Counted from the first letter of the stretch, positions 34,316-43,108 are shown. The stretch is DNA of 64,000 bases from an uncultured Flavobacterium sp. (GCF_963422545.1 NZ_OY730232.1:124001-188000); one strand, 5' to 3'. Numbers and translations are program-made. Notes: generated by a model from the sequence alone, not told the origin.

Positions 34316-36766
34316 ATGGCAAAAACAACCAAAAAAGAAACTTTAGACAAAAAAAACGAACCAAAAGCTGAGACGGTAAAATCTTGGAAATTAACCAAAC
34401 AACAAAAATTTGTTTTGGGATGCCTTTTGATACTCTTTTCAGTTGCATTATTAGTAGCATTTATTTCTTTTTACGTCAACGGACAATGGCAATCTGACCA
34501 AAGTGCGGTTAGCCAGCTTGGCGACCGTTCAGAAGTTGTAGAAAATTGGCTCGGAAAATTCGGGGCTTATCTCGCCGACCTGATTGTGTATGGAGGATTT
34601 GGAATTGCTTCTTTTGTATTAGTGCGTCTGTTTTTCCTTACCGGAATGTTTTTAGCATTAGAATTATCTCTAAAAAAACTCAAAAACATATGGTTTTGGG
34701 ACTTATTTGCTATTATTATTGTTTCTGTTCTATTTGGATTTTTTGCCACTTCTGCTCCTGAATTAGGAGGAACAATTGGTTATGAACTAAATTTATTCCT
34801 ACAGGATTACATCGGAAAAACCGGAACTTTACTGACGCTGCTTTTTGGATTAATAATCTATTTAATCTTTAAAATTAAGCTGTCGCCAGAGAAAATTCAA
34901 TCGTATTTTGATTCTACTAAAAAAGAATTCAACTCTGAGTTAAGTTCTATAAAAACGCCTCAACAACCGGAAAGTGCTTACAATCTGGAAGAATTCGCCA
35001 TTGAGGAAGATCCTGAATTAGACAACATTCATTTAAAAACTAATGTTAGTCAATTCGAAATCAACAAAGAAGCTTTAAAGCCAACTATCAATAATTCATC
35101 TGAAATTGATTTGAATCCGGTTGCAAAACCAGTTCAAATGGACATAAAACCGGTAACAGTTGCTCCTGTAGTACACACTGAAGAATTTGTCATAGAAAAA
35201 GCAGAAGAAGAAGATATTATTGAAGAAAACCTGGCTTCTCGCCTTGTGGCTGATTTTGGATTATTTGACCCAACTTTAGATTTATCGAATTACAAATTCC
35301 CAACCATCGATTTATTAAAAGAATATTCGACCGGCGGAATCACAATTAATCAGGAAGAATTAGAAGAAAATAAAAACAAAATTGTAGACACACTTCGTAA
35401 CTACAAAATTGAAATTGCACAGATTAAAGCAACCGTAGGTCCATCTGTAACTTTATACGAAATAGTACCGGAAGCGGGAATCAGAATTTCTAAAATTAAA
35501 AGCTTAGAAGATGATATTGCTTTATCACTTTCGGCATTAGGAATTCGTATTATTGCGCCAATTCCAGGAAAAGGAACTATTGGTATCGAGGTTCCTAATA
35601 AGAATCCTACCATGGTTTCTATGAAAAGTGTTATTGGATCAGCGAAGTTTCAGGAAGCTGAAATGGAATTGCCAATTGCTTTAGGAAAAACAATTTCAAA
35701 CGAGACTTTTGTTGTCGATTTAGCCAAAATGCCTCACTTATTGATGGCAGGAGCTACAGGACAAGGAAAATCTGTTGGTTTGAATGCAGTTTTAACTTCT
35801 CTTTTATACAAAAAACACCCGGCCGAAGTAAAATTCGTTTTGGTGGATCCAAAGAAAGTAGAGCTTACACTTTTTAATAAAATCGAAAGACATTATTTAG
35901 CCAAACTTCCGGATACTGAGGATGCAATTATTACTGACAATGCAAAAGTGGTTAATACATTAAACTCACTTTGTGTTGAAATGGATAATCGTTATTCTTT
36001 ATTGAAAGATGCGATGGTTCGTAATATTAAAGAATATAACGAAAAATTCAGATCGAGAAAATTGAATCCCGAAGCCGGACACCGCTTTTTACCTTACATT
36101 ATATTAGTTGTCGATGAGTTTGCCGATTTGATTATGACTGCCGGTAAAGAAGTCGAAATTCCTATTGCGCGTTTAGCTCAGTTGGCGCGTGCGATTGGTA
36201 TTCACTTAATTATTGCAACACAAAGACCATCGGTTAACGTTATTACCGGTTTGATTAAGGCGAATTTCCCTGCCAGAATCGCTTTTAGAGTAACTTCAAA
36301 AATTGACTCGAGAACTATTCTGGACACACAAGGAGCCGATCAGTTAATTGGTCGTGGAGATTTATTATATACCAACGGAAATGATGTTGTTCGTGTACAA
36401 TGTGCATTTATTGACACTCCAGAGGTCGAAAAAATTACGGATTTTATTGGTTCACAAAAAGCTTATGCCACAGCTTATTTACTTCCAGAGTTTGTTGGGG
36501 AAGAAACTGGCATTAATCTTGATATGGATATTTCTGAAAGAGATACCTTATTTAGAGAAGCTGCTGAGATTATTGTCAATGCACAACAAGGTTCAGCTTC
36601 ATTACTGCAAAGAAAATTAAAATTAGGATACAACAGAGCCGGTCGTTTGATCGATCAGCTGGAAGCAGCTGGAATTGTTGGTCCGTTTGAAGGCAGTAAA
36701 GCACGAAGCGTGAACATATCTGATTTAAGTGCTCTTGATCAATTTTTTAATAATGAACAAAATTAA
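34316..36766 (+). CDS. ftsK: DNA translocase FtsK/SpoIIIE
   Basis: An 816-residue septal DNA pump that resolves chromosome dimers and clears DNA at division. The N-terminal 190 residues hold four membrane helices. An acidic linker (about 195-330) follows. The motor domain contains Walker A GATGQGKSVGLNA near residue 480 and Walker B YIILVVDEFADLIM near 600. The C-terminal gamma winged helix (ASLLQRKLKLGYNRAGRLID, GIVGP) reads KOPS-like sequences. The linker is short compared with E. coli FtsK, as usual in Bacteroidota. Confidence 0.97.
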   Translation: MAKTTKKETLDKKNEPKAETVKSWKLTKQQKFVLGCLLILFSVALLVAFISFYVNGQWQSDQSAVSQLGDRSEVVENWLGKFGAYLADLIVYGGFGIASFVLVRLFFLTGMFLALELSLKKLKNIWFWDLFAIIIVSVLFGFFATSAPELGGTIGYELNLFLQDYIGKTGTLLTLLFGLIIYLIFKIKLSPEKIQSYFDSTKKEFNSELSSIKTPQQPESAYNLEEFAIEEDPELDNIHLKTNVSQFEINKEALKPTINNSSEIDLNPVAKPVQMDIKPVTVAPVVHTEEFVIEKAEEEDIIEENLASRLVADFGLFDPTLDLSNYKFPTIDLLKEYSTGGITINQEELEENKNKIVDTLRNYKIEIAQIKATVGPSVTLYEIVPEAGIRISKIKSLEDDIALSLSALGIRIIAPIPGKGTIGIEVPNKNPTMVSMKSVIGSAKFQEAEMELPIALGKTISNETFVVDLAKMPHLLMAGATGQGKSVGLNAVLTSLLYKKHPAEVKFVLVDPKKVELTLFNKIERHYLAKLPDTEDAIITDNAKVVNTLNSLCVEMDNRYSLLKDAMVRNIKEYNEKFRSRKLNPEAGHRFLPYIILVVDEFADLIMTAGKEVEIPIARLAQLARAIGIHLIIATQRPSVNVITGLIKANFPARIAFRVTSKIDSRTILDTQGADQLIGRGDLLYTNGNDVVRVQCAFIDTPEVEKITDFIGSQKAYATAYLLPEFVGEETGINLDMDISERDTLFREAAEIIVNAQQGSASLLQRKLKLGYNRAGRLIDQLEAAGIVGPFEGSKARSVNISDLSALDQFFNNEQN

Positions 36767-36773
36767 TCCAATC

Positions 36774-37466
36774 ATGAAAACAAAAATTCAAGAAATCAAC
36801 CACAATTCTATCGCTAACATGACTAAAAAGTGTCTTCAAATGGCAATTATTTTGCTTTTGAGCCTCACTTCTATTCAAGCTCAGGATAAAAAAGCAAAAG
36901 ATTTATTGAACGAAGTAACTTCTAAAATAAAAAGCTACGATAATATTGTTATCGATTTTAAATATTCTTTGAATAACGCTAAAGAAAATATCAATCAGGA
37001 TAGCAAAGGAAATGTAACCATGAAAGGCAATCAATTTGTATTGAATTTTATGGGTGTTACTAAAATATTTGATGGACAAAAAACATATACTATAAACCCT
37101 GAAGATGAAGAAGTTACTGTTTCTAAAGTAAATGAAAAGGATGATACTGCTATTACACCTTCAAAAATGCTTACTTTCTTCAATTCCGGATACAAATACA
37201 ACATGGACATTGTTCAAAATGTTAAAGGAAGAAAAATTCAATATATCAAATTAGCTCCTACAAATACAAAAGATCAAAGAAAAGAGATTCTTTTAGGTAT
37301 TGATGTGCAAACAAAACACATCTATAATTTGATTGAAACTGGAAAAAATGGAACAAAAACTACTTTAACCGTTAATTCTTTTAAAACCAACCAGCCTTTA
37401 TCAAAAAATCAATTTACATTTGTAGCGAGCAAATATCCAAAATACTACATCAATAAATTAGACTAA
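36774..37466 (+). CDS. LolA-like outer-membrane lipoprotein carrier protein
   Basis: A periplasmic protein of the LolA family (about 230 residues from the ATG at 36774). The hydrophobic signal core is AIILLLSLTSIQA, with cleavage before QDKK. An ATG at 36819 gives a tighter signal peptide and may be the true start. The mature domain shows KDLLNEVTSKIKSYDNIVIDF, GNQFVLNF and IFDGQKTYTINPE. These belong to the half-barrel fold that carries lipoproteins from LolCDE to the outer membrane. It is encoded between ftsK and an LptF/G-type permease, so it belongs to an envelope-biogenesis group. Confidence 0.87.
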   Translation: MKTKIQEINHNSIANMTKKCLQMAIILLLSLTSIQAQDKKAKDLLNEVTSKIKSYDNIVIDFKYSLNNAKENINQDSKGNVTMKGNQFVLNFMGVTKIFDGQKTYTINPEDEEVTVSKVNEKDDTAITPSKMLTFFNSGYKYNMDIVQNVKGRKIQYIKLAPTNTKDQRKEILLGIDVQTKHIYNLIETGKNGTKTTLTVNSFKTNQPLSKNQFTFVASKYPKYYINKLD

Positions 37467-37473
37467 TTCAAGG

Positions 37474-38934
37474 TTGAAAATTTTAGACAAATACTTACTA
37501 AAAACATTCTTACTTACATTTACTACGGTATTTGTAATCCTATTTTTCATATTCATACTTCAAACCGTATGGCTTTTTATCGCAGAACTTGCCGGTAAAG
37601 ACCTCGATTTGGCATTGGTTGTAAAATTCCTTTTATTCTCAATGCCAAGAATCATTCCGTTAGTTTTACCGCTATCGGTTTTATTGGCATCGATTATGTC
37701 TTTTGGAAATTTAGCCGAGAACTACGAATTCGCTGCAATGAAATCTTCAGGAATTTCACTGCAAAGGGCAATGAGAGTCCTAATCGTTTTTATATTCTTT
37801 CTAAGTATAGTAGCGTTTTGGTTCGCCAATAATGTAATTCCATACGCCGAATATAAATTTGTCAATTTCCGAAAAAATATTGCACAGGCAAAACCTGCAA
37901 TGGCAATTGCTGAAGGTCAGTTTAATGATGTTGGCTTTTACAACATTAAAGTGAATAAAAAATCAGGTGAAAACGGAAACATTCTTACCGGAGTTACCAT
38001 TCACGAGAAACCCAATAATATGGGAGAAAACAAAACTGTTATCAAAGCAAAAGATGGTAAACTAATCAGTAATGAAAAATCCAGCATCTTAAAACTAGTT
38101 TTAAATGATGGTTATTACTACCAGGATGTTACTCCTAAAAAATATGAAGATCGCACTAAACTTCCTTTTGTAAAAGGTCGGTTTAAAAAACAAATCATTA
38201 ATATCGACTTATCTGAATTAAACAAAGTCGATGATCAAAAAGAAAGCATAGATGGTACAGACGCAATGCTGAATGTTAACGAATTGCGCTATACACTAGA
38301 CTCTTTAAACAAGAATCTGAATAACGAAATTCTGTCTTTTTCAGAAAACATAAATCAACGCGTTGGTATCAGAAAATCTGCAATACCAGTAAAAATAGAT
38401 ACTACTAAAAAGAAAAAACCGCTGCCAAATGATCTTCTGTCACTATACAAGAGCAAACAGAAGGCAGAAATCTTAAGAATGGCCAGCAGCAATGTGAACA
38501 GTAACATCTATTCTATTGAATCAACTCAAAAAGATTTAAAAGACAAACAAAGAGATATCAATAAACATTTAACAGCTTTATACGAGAAGTTTGTGATTGC
38601 TTTTGCATGTTTTTTAATGTTTTTTATTGGCGCTCCACTAGGTGCCATTATTCGCAAAGGAGGACTTGGCTTACCAATTGTCTTCGCTGTTTTAATATTT
38701 ATTACCTTCCACTTCATTAATACTTTCGGAAAAAGAGTTTCGCAAGAAGGAGGTATGACCCCATTTATGGGTTCATGGATGTCATCATTTATATTATTAC
38801 CATTGGCCATATTATTAACATATCGCGCAACAAACGACAACGGATTAATAAACTTTGATGCGATTATGACTCCGATTTCACAACTAGTTCAAAAAATTTC
38901 CGAGCGACTTTTTCCCGCTCAAAATCCACAATAA
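37474..38934 (+). CDS. LptF/LptG-family (YjgP/YjgQ) permease
   Basis: A 486-residue inner-membrane protein with an N-terminal bundle of three helices (first KTFLLTFTTVFVILFFIFIL), a long periplasmic jellyroll-type domain (about 130-370) and three C-terminal helices. That is the layout of LptF/LptG, the membrane subunits of the ABC machine that extracts lipopolysaccharide. ENYEFAAMKSSGISLQRAMR near residue 90 is the family coupling motif. LptF and LptG cannot be told apart here. The start is a TTG at 37474, 8 bp after the LolA-like gene; no better ATG is near. Confidence 0.88.
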   Translation: MKILDKYLLKTFLLTFTTVFVILFFIFILQTVWLFIAELAGKDLDLALVVKFLLFSMPRIIPLVLPLSVLLASIMSFGNLAENYEFAAMKSSGISLQRAMRVLIVFIFFLSIVAFWFANNVIPYAEYKFVNFRKNIAQAKPAMAIAEGQFNDVGFYNIKVNKKSGENGNILTGVTIHEKPNNMGENKTVIKAKDGKLISNEKSSILKLVLNDGYYYQDVTPKKYEDRTKLPFVKGRFKKQIINIDLSELNKVDDQKESIDGTDAMLNVNELRYTLDSLNKNLNNEILSFSENINQRVGIRKSAIPVKIDTTKKKKPLPNDLLSLYKSKQKAEILRMASSNVNSNIYSIESTQKDLKDKQRDINKHLTALYEKFVIAFACFLMFFIGAPLGAIIRKGGLGLPIVFAVLIFITFHFINTFGKRVSQEGGMTPFMGSWMSSFILLPLAILLTYRATNDNGLINFDAIMTPISQLVQKISERLFPAQNPQ

Positions 38935-38936
38935 TT

Positions 38937-40067
38937 ATGTCAACAACAAAAATACAACTGAATACCATTGAAGAAGCTATAGAAGATATTCGTCAAGGTA
39001 AAGTAATCATTGTAGTCGATGATGAAGATCGCGAAAATGAAGGTGATTTTTTGGCTGCAGCCGAAAAAGTAACTCCGGAAATGATCAATTTTATGGCTAC
39101 GCATGGTCGTGGTTTAATTTGTGCTCCATTAACTGAAAGCCGTTGTAAAGAGTTAGATTTAAGACCAATGGTCACCAATAATACGGATCATATGGAAACT
39201 GCTTTTACTGTATCTGTAGATTTAAAAGGGCACGGAGTAACTACTGGAATTTCAGCAGCAGACAGAGCTAAAACTGTATTAGCATTGACAGATTCAAATA
39301 TTAAACCACATGAATTAGCGAGACCCGGACATATTTTCCCTTTGGTAGCTAAACAAGGTGGTGTTTTAAGAAGAACTGGGCATACTGAAGCTGCAATTGA
39401 TTTTGCAAGATTAGCAGGATTTAAGTCTGCCGGGGTAATCTGCGAAATTTTAAACGAGGACGGAACTATGTCCCGTTTACCTGAATTGATAAAAGTCGCT
39501 AAGAAATTCAATCTAAAATTAGTTTCTATTGAAGATCTGGTTGCTTACAGAATGCAACACGATAGCTTAATTGTAAAAAAAGAAGATTTTGATATTGAGA
39601 CTCGTTTTGGAACTTTTAGATTAAGAGCTTACGAGCAAACTACAAATAAACAAATTCATATTGCTTTGACTAAAGGAACATGGAATCTTGGAGAACCAAT
39701 CTTAACAAGAATCCACTCTTCTCAAGTAAATAATGACCTATTAGGGACTTTAACTAACAATGCTGAACAACAATTAGACGGCATGTTTAAAGTTATTAAT
39801 GAAAACGGAAAAGGTGCCGTAATTTTTATTAATCAGGATATGCAGGTAAATTTATTAAATCGTATCTCTGAACTTAAAGCTTTACAGGCTGAGGGTACAA
39901 TGAAAGCACCAAAAGTAATCATCGATAGTAAAGACTACGGAATTGGCGCTCAAATCTTGCACGATATTGATATTTCTAAAATTAGATTGGTATCAAATAC
40001 TGAGCAAACAAAACGCGTTGGTATGATTGGATATGGACTTGAAATCACTGAATACGTAAGCTATTAA
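38937..40067 (+). CDS. ribB: 3,4-dihydroxy-2-butanone 4-phosphate synthase with degenerate GTP cyclohydrolase II domain
   Basis: A 376-residue RibBA-type protein for riboflavin synthesis. Residues 1-205 are a complete DHBP synthase: VVDDEDRENEGDF, then THGRGLICAPLT, PGHIFPL and RTGHTEAAIDFARLAG. It converts ribulose-5-phosphate to DHBP and formate. Residues 215-376 have the GTP cyclohydrolase II outline (RFGTFRLRAYEQ, RIHSSQVNNDLLGT, DSKDYGIGAQIL). The zinc-binding Cys trio of active enzymes (Cys-x10-Cys-x-Cys after the HS motif) is absent, replaced by residues such as N and Q. The second activity is therefore doubtful. Such degenerate fusions occur in other phyla and may be structural or regulatory. 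Confidence 0.9.
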   Translation: MSTTKIQLNTIEEAIEDIRQGKVIIVVDDEDRENEGDFLAAAEKVTPEMINFMATHGRGLICAPLTESRCKELDLRPMVTNNTDHMETAFTVSVDLKGHGVTTGISAADRAKTVLALTDSNIKPHELARPGHIFPLVAKQGGVLRRTGHTEAAIDFARLAGFKSAGVICEILNEDGTMSRLPELIKVAKKFNLKLVSIEDLVAYRMQHDSLIVKKEDFDIETRFGTFRLRAYEQTTNKQIHIALTKGTWNLGEPILTRIHSSQVNNDLLGTLTNNAEQQLDGMFKVINENGKGAVIFINQDMQVNLLNRISELKALQAEGTMKAPKVIIDSKDYGIGAQILHDIDISKIRLVSNTEQTKRVGMIGYGLEITEYVSY

Positions 40068-40068
40068 T

Positions 40069-40467
40069 ATGAATACATTAGAAGAGAAAATTTTAAAATC
40101 TGAGACGCATATATTCAAAGCGGTTTTTCCGAGTACTACGAATCATTATGATACTTTATTTGGAGGAACTGCGCTTCATCTGATGGATGAAGTAGCTTTT
40201 ATTTGCGCTACGAGATTCAGCAGAAAAAAAGTGGTGACGATTTCAACTGGTCAAATCGACTTTAAAAAAGCAATTCCAGCAGGAACTTTAATCGAATTAG
40301 TAGCGAAAGTTGTCAGCGTTGGGAGAACAAGTTGTAAAATTCACGTGGATATTTTCATGGAACAAATGTATTCAGAGCTTCGCGAAACTGTAGTTTCGGG
40401 AACTTTTTCGTTTGTTGCGGTTGATGAAAACAAAAAACCAGTGCCAATTTTAGACAATCTTGAGTAA
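40069..40467 (+). CDS. Acyl-CoA thioesterase (hotdog fold, YciA/BFIT type)
   Basis: A 132-residue single hotdog-domain thioesterase: FPSTTNHYDTLFGGTALHLMDEVAFICA contains the N-x(3)-D-x-L-F-G-G acyl-CoA hydrolase signature, and Asp in LMDEVA is catalytic. The protein ends with a typical beta-strand FVAVDENKKPVP. It hydrolyses acyl-CoAs in the cytoplasm. It starts one base after the ribB stop and is last in the operon. Confidence 0.9.
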   Translation: MNTLEEKILKSETHIFKAVFPSTTNHYDTLFGGTALHLMDEVAFICATRFSRKKVVTISTGQIDFKKAIPAGTLIELVAKVVSVGRTSCKIHVDIFMEQMYSELRETVVSGTFSFVAVDENKKPVPILDNLE

Positions 40468-40567
40468 TAATCTCAAGAATCTCTTTTTCGGAAATACTGA
40501 TAATTAGACACTTGAAAATTAACTTAAAAAAATCTCTGAAAAAGTTTTTATAATCGGAAAAGCGCAC

Positions 40568-40575
40568 TATATTTG
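40568..40575 (+). promoter_or_regulatory. -7 box of tRNA-Ser copy 1
   Basis: TATATTTG matches TAnnTTTG, 32 bp upstream of the tRNA. The second tRNA has TATATTTG at 42466-42473 with TTG 17 bp further upstream (42446-42448). Confidence 0.7.
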
Positions 40576-40607
40576 CACTCGCAATCACAAAATGATAGCG
40601 ACATACT

Positions 40608-40692
40608 GGAGAAATGGCAGAGCGGTCGAATGCGGCAGTCTTGAAAACTGTTGACTGTAACAGGTCCGGGGGTTCGAATCCCTCTTTCTCCG
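40608..40692 (+). tRNA. tRNA-Ser (TGA), copy 1
   Basis: 85 bases with acceptor stem GGAGAAA/TTTCTCC, discriminator G and encoded CCA (40693-40695). The anticodon arm CAGT-CTTGAAA-ACTG gives anticodon TGA. There is a long variable arm (class II) and T-loop GGTTCGAATCC. It is the attachment-type target for the neighbouring tyrosine recombinase. Confidence 0.95.
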
Positions 40693-40815
40693 CCAGTAGA
40701 AGTTTCAAAAGAAACTTTAAAAGTCAAAAGCCTTTAAACATCACTGTTTAAAGGCTTTTTCTTTTTGGCAAACCTTTTCAAAAAGCACATACTTTATCAA
40801 AGAACAGTACACCTA

Positions 40816-40866
40816 TTAGTGCACCTAATAAATTTCAGGCGTTTTTTCTGAAATTAGGTGCACTAA
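40816..40866. repeat. GTGCACCTA inverted repeat, probable recombinase-binding site
   Basis: TTAGTGCACCTAATAAATTTCAG (40816-40838, split here as TTAGTGCACCTAAT plus AAATTTCAG) is answered by CTGAAAT-TAGGTGCACTAA at 40848-40866. A direct half-repeat GTACACCTATTA precedes it. The second tRNA is followed by the same motif at 42696-42745, with a decayed inner part. Confidence 0.6.
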
Positions 40867-40957
40867 AAATGGAGAATTCCCCGGGAATTCCCTATTATCA
40901 AAGGGCTCTCTTAAAATTTTTAAATCAATTTGAGTATTAATTTAAAAACTAGATAGC

Positions 40958-42178
40958 ATGTTAAAAGTAATTTTTTTCCTCAAAGCAGAGAAGGTAGGCA
41001 AAAATGGCGAATCACCGATATTCGCCCGTATATCTTACAAGACAAAAAGAATTTCAATGAGTACTGGAAAATCGATTTCCAAGGAGCGATGGGCCTTTAC
41101 TAGCAACCTTAGAAATGTTTTAAAACTCGAAAAAGAAAAGGTAATAAAAAACTCCCTTGACCTTTTTCAGATCCACGCAGAAAAAAAATTCATTGAACTC
41201 TTTAAAATGGATCCTGAAGTTTCATTAGAGTTATTAAAAGCTGAAATAGCGGGAAAAACAAAAATTAAGACCAAGCATATTACAATTTTGGAAGTACTGG
41301 AAAAGCACAATGCCTTTTTTGCAAGAAAAGTAGAAGCCGGCGAAAGATCCAAAGCCTCTTTTCAAAAGTATGAGAGATCTACACATCTGCTTAAAAGCTT
41401 TATTAAAAAGCAGTACGGTCTTGACAATATGCCTGCCGCTGATGTATCAAATGGTTTTGTCTTCACCCTTGAGGAATACCTCAAATACGAAAGCTCGTTT
41501 AAAGGTCAGGTCGGGATAAAAAACAATTCTGTTGTAAAGTATATGAAAATGTATAAAACAGCCTGTAATTACTGCATTAGAATGGATTTGATAATAAAAA
41601 ATCCTTTTGATGCATATAACGGAAAACTAAACGTTAAAGATGCAGTATTCTTAACCCAACAGGAATTGAACCGTATAGAAGAGAAAACTATTACAATCGA
41701 ACGCCTTGAAAAAGTAAGGGATATATTTCTTTTTTGCTGCTACACTGGCTACGCTCCAATTGATGCCTTAAAGTTATCCCACGCAAACCTGTTTGAAGAC
41801 AATGATGGCAACCTTTGGATAATGACCAATAGAACAAAAACTACCATTAGAGAAAATGTTCCTGTACTTCCTCCTGCCCTGGCAATTATCAACAAATATA
41901 AAGAGAAACAAATGAGCCTTCTACCGCAGATCTCTAATCAAAAAATGAATGCTTACTTAAAGGAGATAGCAGATATATGTGGAATTAATAAACACCTTAC
42001 ATGGTATGTTTCAAGACATACCTTTGCTACTACAGTAACGCTTGGTAATGGTGTGCGCCTGGAACATGTTTCTGCTATGATGGGACACTCAAATATCAAG
42101 CAGACTCAGCATTATGCCAAAGTTTTAGATGTCAACATAATGGAAGACATGGAGAAACTGAAATTAAGATACAAGTAA
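40958..42178 (+). CDS. Tyrosine recombinase (site-specific integrase)
   Basis: A 406-residue Bacteroidota-type integrase. The N-terminal arm-DNA-binding domain runs from about residue 1 to 90 (VIFFLKAEKVGKNGESPIFA, TGKSISKERW). A SAM-like core-binding domain follows (about 105-210) and then the catalytic domain. The last carries RHTFATTVTL, MMGHSNIKQTQHYAKV with the nucleophile Tyr, and FCCYTGYAPIDALKL, where other families have the first catalytic Arg. IntDOT-type enzymes also lack that Arg. The His of the HxxR box appears as Tyr here (YVSR). It points away from tRNA-Ser copy 1, which is the likely attachment site, and ends at a perfect terminator. Confidence 0.92.
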   Translation: MLKVIFFLKAEKVGKNGESPIFARISYKTKRISMSTGKSISKERWAFTSNLRNVLKLEKEKVIKNSLDLFQIHAEKKFIELFKMDPEVSLELLKAEIAGKTKIKTKHITILEVLEKHNAFFARKVEAGERSKASFQKYERSTHLLKSFIKKQYGLDNMPAADVSNGFVFTLEEYLKYESSFKGQVGIKNNSVVKYMKMYKTACNYCIRMDLIIKNPFDAYNGKLNVKDAVFLTQQELNRIEEKTITIERLEKVRDIFLFCCYTGYAPIDALKLSHANLFEDNDGNLWIMTNRTKTTIRENVPVLPPALAIINKYKEKQMSLLPQISNQKMNAYLKEIADICGINKHLTWYVSRHTFATTVTLGNGVRLEHVSAMMGHSNIKQTQHYAKVLDVNIMEDMEKLKLRYK

Positions 42179-42184
42179 AATTCA

Positions 42185-42223
42185 TGTACAAAAAAGGCTC
42201 CAATTTGGAGCCTTTTTTGTACA
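42185..42223. terminator. Perfect 19-bp inverted-repeat terminator
   Basis: TGTACAAAAAAGGCTCCAA (42185-42203) and its exact complement (42205-42223) around a single T, with built-in A and T runs. It immediately follows the integrase stop. Confidence 0.85.
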
Positions 42224-42244
42224 TTCATTAAAAAAATAGCACTT

Positions 42245-42298
42245 TTAATTAACTATTTTTTTTAGTGCATCATATAGAAATATATGGTTCAATTTAAG
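42245..42298 (-). pseudogene. Remnant of a second HTH-protein gene (C-terminal end)
   Basis: Minus-strand translation reads LKLNHIFLYDALKKIVN then stop. It aligns with TKLGDIFLYDAVKIEKI at the end of the intact HTH gene at 42824-43108. Upstream of KL the frame is closed. So a related gene once stood between the integrase and tRNA-Ser copy 2. Confidence 0.65.
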
Positions 42299-42441
42299 CT
42301 AGAATCAATTCCAGATTATAATGATCAATTAAAATTTGGTGATTTTGCTCAACCCTTTCCAAATTTACTACTCAAATTATACCAAAAAGAACGGCAGTAC
42401 TCAGTAATTTTATTATTTTCTTTAAAAATAGTCTCAAAAAA

Positions 42442-42745
42442 AATTTTGCAATCGAAAAAACATCTTATATTTGCACCCGCAATCAGAAATTGATTTCGAC
42501 ATACTGGAGGAATGGCAGAGCGGTCGAATGCGGCAGTCTTGAAAACTGTTGACTGTAACAGGTCCGGGGGTTCGAATCCCTCTTCCTCCGCTGAATGAAG
42601 CTTCAAAAGCCTTTAAACATATCATTGTTTAAAGGCTTTTCTTTTTGAAATACCTTTTCAAAAAACGCATACTTTATTAAAGAGCAGTACACCTATTAGT
42701 GCACCTAAAAAATTTCAGGCTTTTTTTTGATAATAGGTGCACTAA
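42442..42745. repeat. Duplicated tRNA-Ser block, copy 2
   Basis: Same order as copy 1: promoter, tRNA-Ser, AAAGCCTTTAAACA hairpin (about 42605-42640), TTAGTGCACCTAA at 42696, AATAGGTGCACTAA at 42732. The inner arms of the last repeat no longer pair well. Confidence 0.85.
42506..42590 (+). tRNA. tRNA-Ser (TGA), copy 2
   Basis: 85 bases, identical to copy 1 in body and anticodon (TGA). The acceptor stem is GGAGGAA/TTCCTCC: a compensated base-pair change relative to copy 1, which means both are folded and probably functional. CCA is not encoded (CTG follows). Confidence 0.94.
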
Positions 42746-42823
42746 AATTAGATTTAGAAAACTAACTTTCAGTCTTCATAATTAATTTTGTTTTTATATA
42801 TCACTAAAAAAACAGCATCTTTT

Positions 42824-43108
42824 CTAACTATTATTCTCGTGAAGAATTTTTTCTATTTTCACTGCATCATACAGAAATATATCACCCAACTTGGTAAAGG
42901 GAAGTACACCTGTTTGTCTATATTTTATAATGGTATTATTAGACAGTCCAAATATCTTTTTTAAATCTTCATTTCTATAGTAGACAGGTCTTACAACTTT
43001 TCCCTGCCCACTGATTTTTGAATCGATTGCTTCAAGCCTCACTATTACAGGCTCTATTAACTGCTTAACTCTCATTACAAAACAGAGTTTCCTTTCTTTC
43101 TTTGTCAT
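42824..43108 (-). CDS. Helix-turn-helix (excisionase/MerR-like) protein of an integrative element
   Basis: A 94-residue HTH_17-type protein: RPVYYRNEDLKKIFGLSNNTIIKYRQTGVLPFTKLGDIFLYDAVKIEKIL is the DNA-binding part (given here only as description; key block LKKIFGLSNNTIIKY, residues 49-63). Bacteroidota conjugative elements carry one or two such genes next to the integrase, acting as excision factors or regulators. A decayed relative lies at 42245-42298. Confidence 0.85.
   Translation of the reverse strand: MTKKERKLCFVMRVKQLIEPVIVRLEAIDSKISGQGKVVRPVYYRNEDLKKIFGLSNNTIIKYRQTGVLPFTKLGDIFLYDAVKIEKILHENNS

Larger units (their letters stand above)
40544..40866. repeat. Duplicated tRNA-Ser block, copy 1
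   Basis: Promoter (TATATTTG 40568-40575), tRNA-Ser, terminator hairpin (AAAGCCTTTAAACA/TGTTTAAAGGCTTT, about 40727-40758) and a GTGCACCTA-type inverted repeat recur in the same order at 42442-42745. Identity is high in the tRNA and moderate outside it, so the duplication is old or brought two related elements together. Confidence 0.85.

Noticed and set aside
40355..40708. 117-residue minus-strand frame across the thioesterase end and tRNA
   Set aside because: Covers tRNA-Ser copy 1 in antisense; a similar false frame exists at 42349-42606 over copy 2.
42284..42493. 69-residue plus-strand frame
   Set aside because: Runs through the promoter of tRNA-Ser copy 2 and overlaps the HTH remnant; no coding character.
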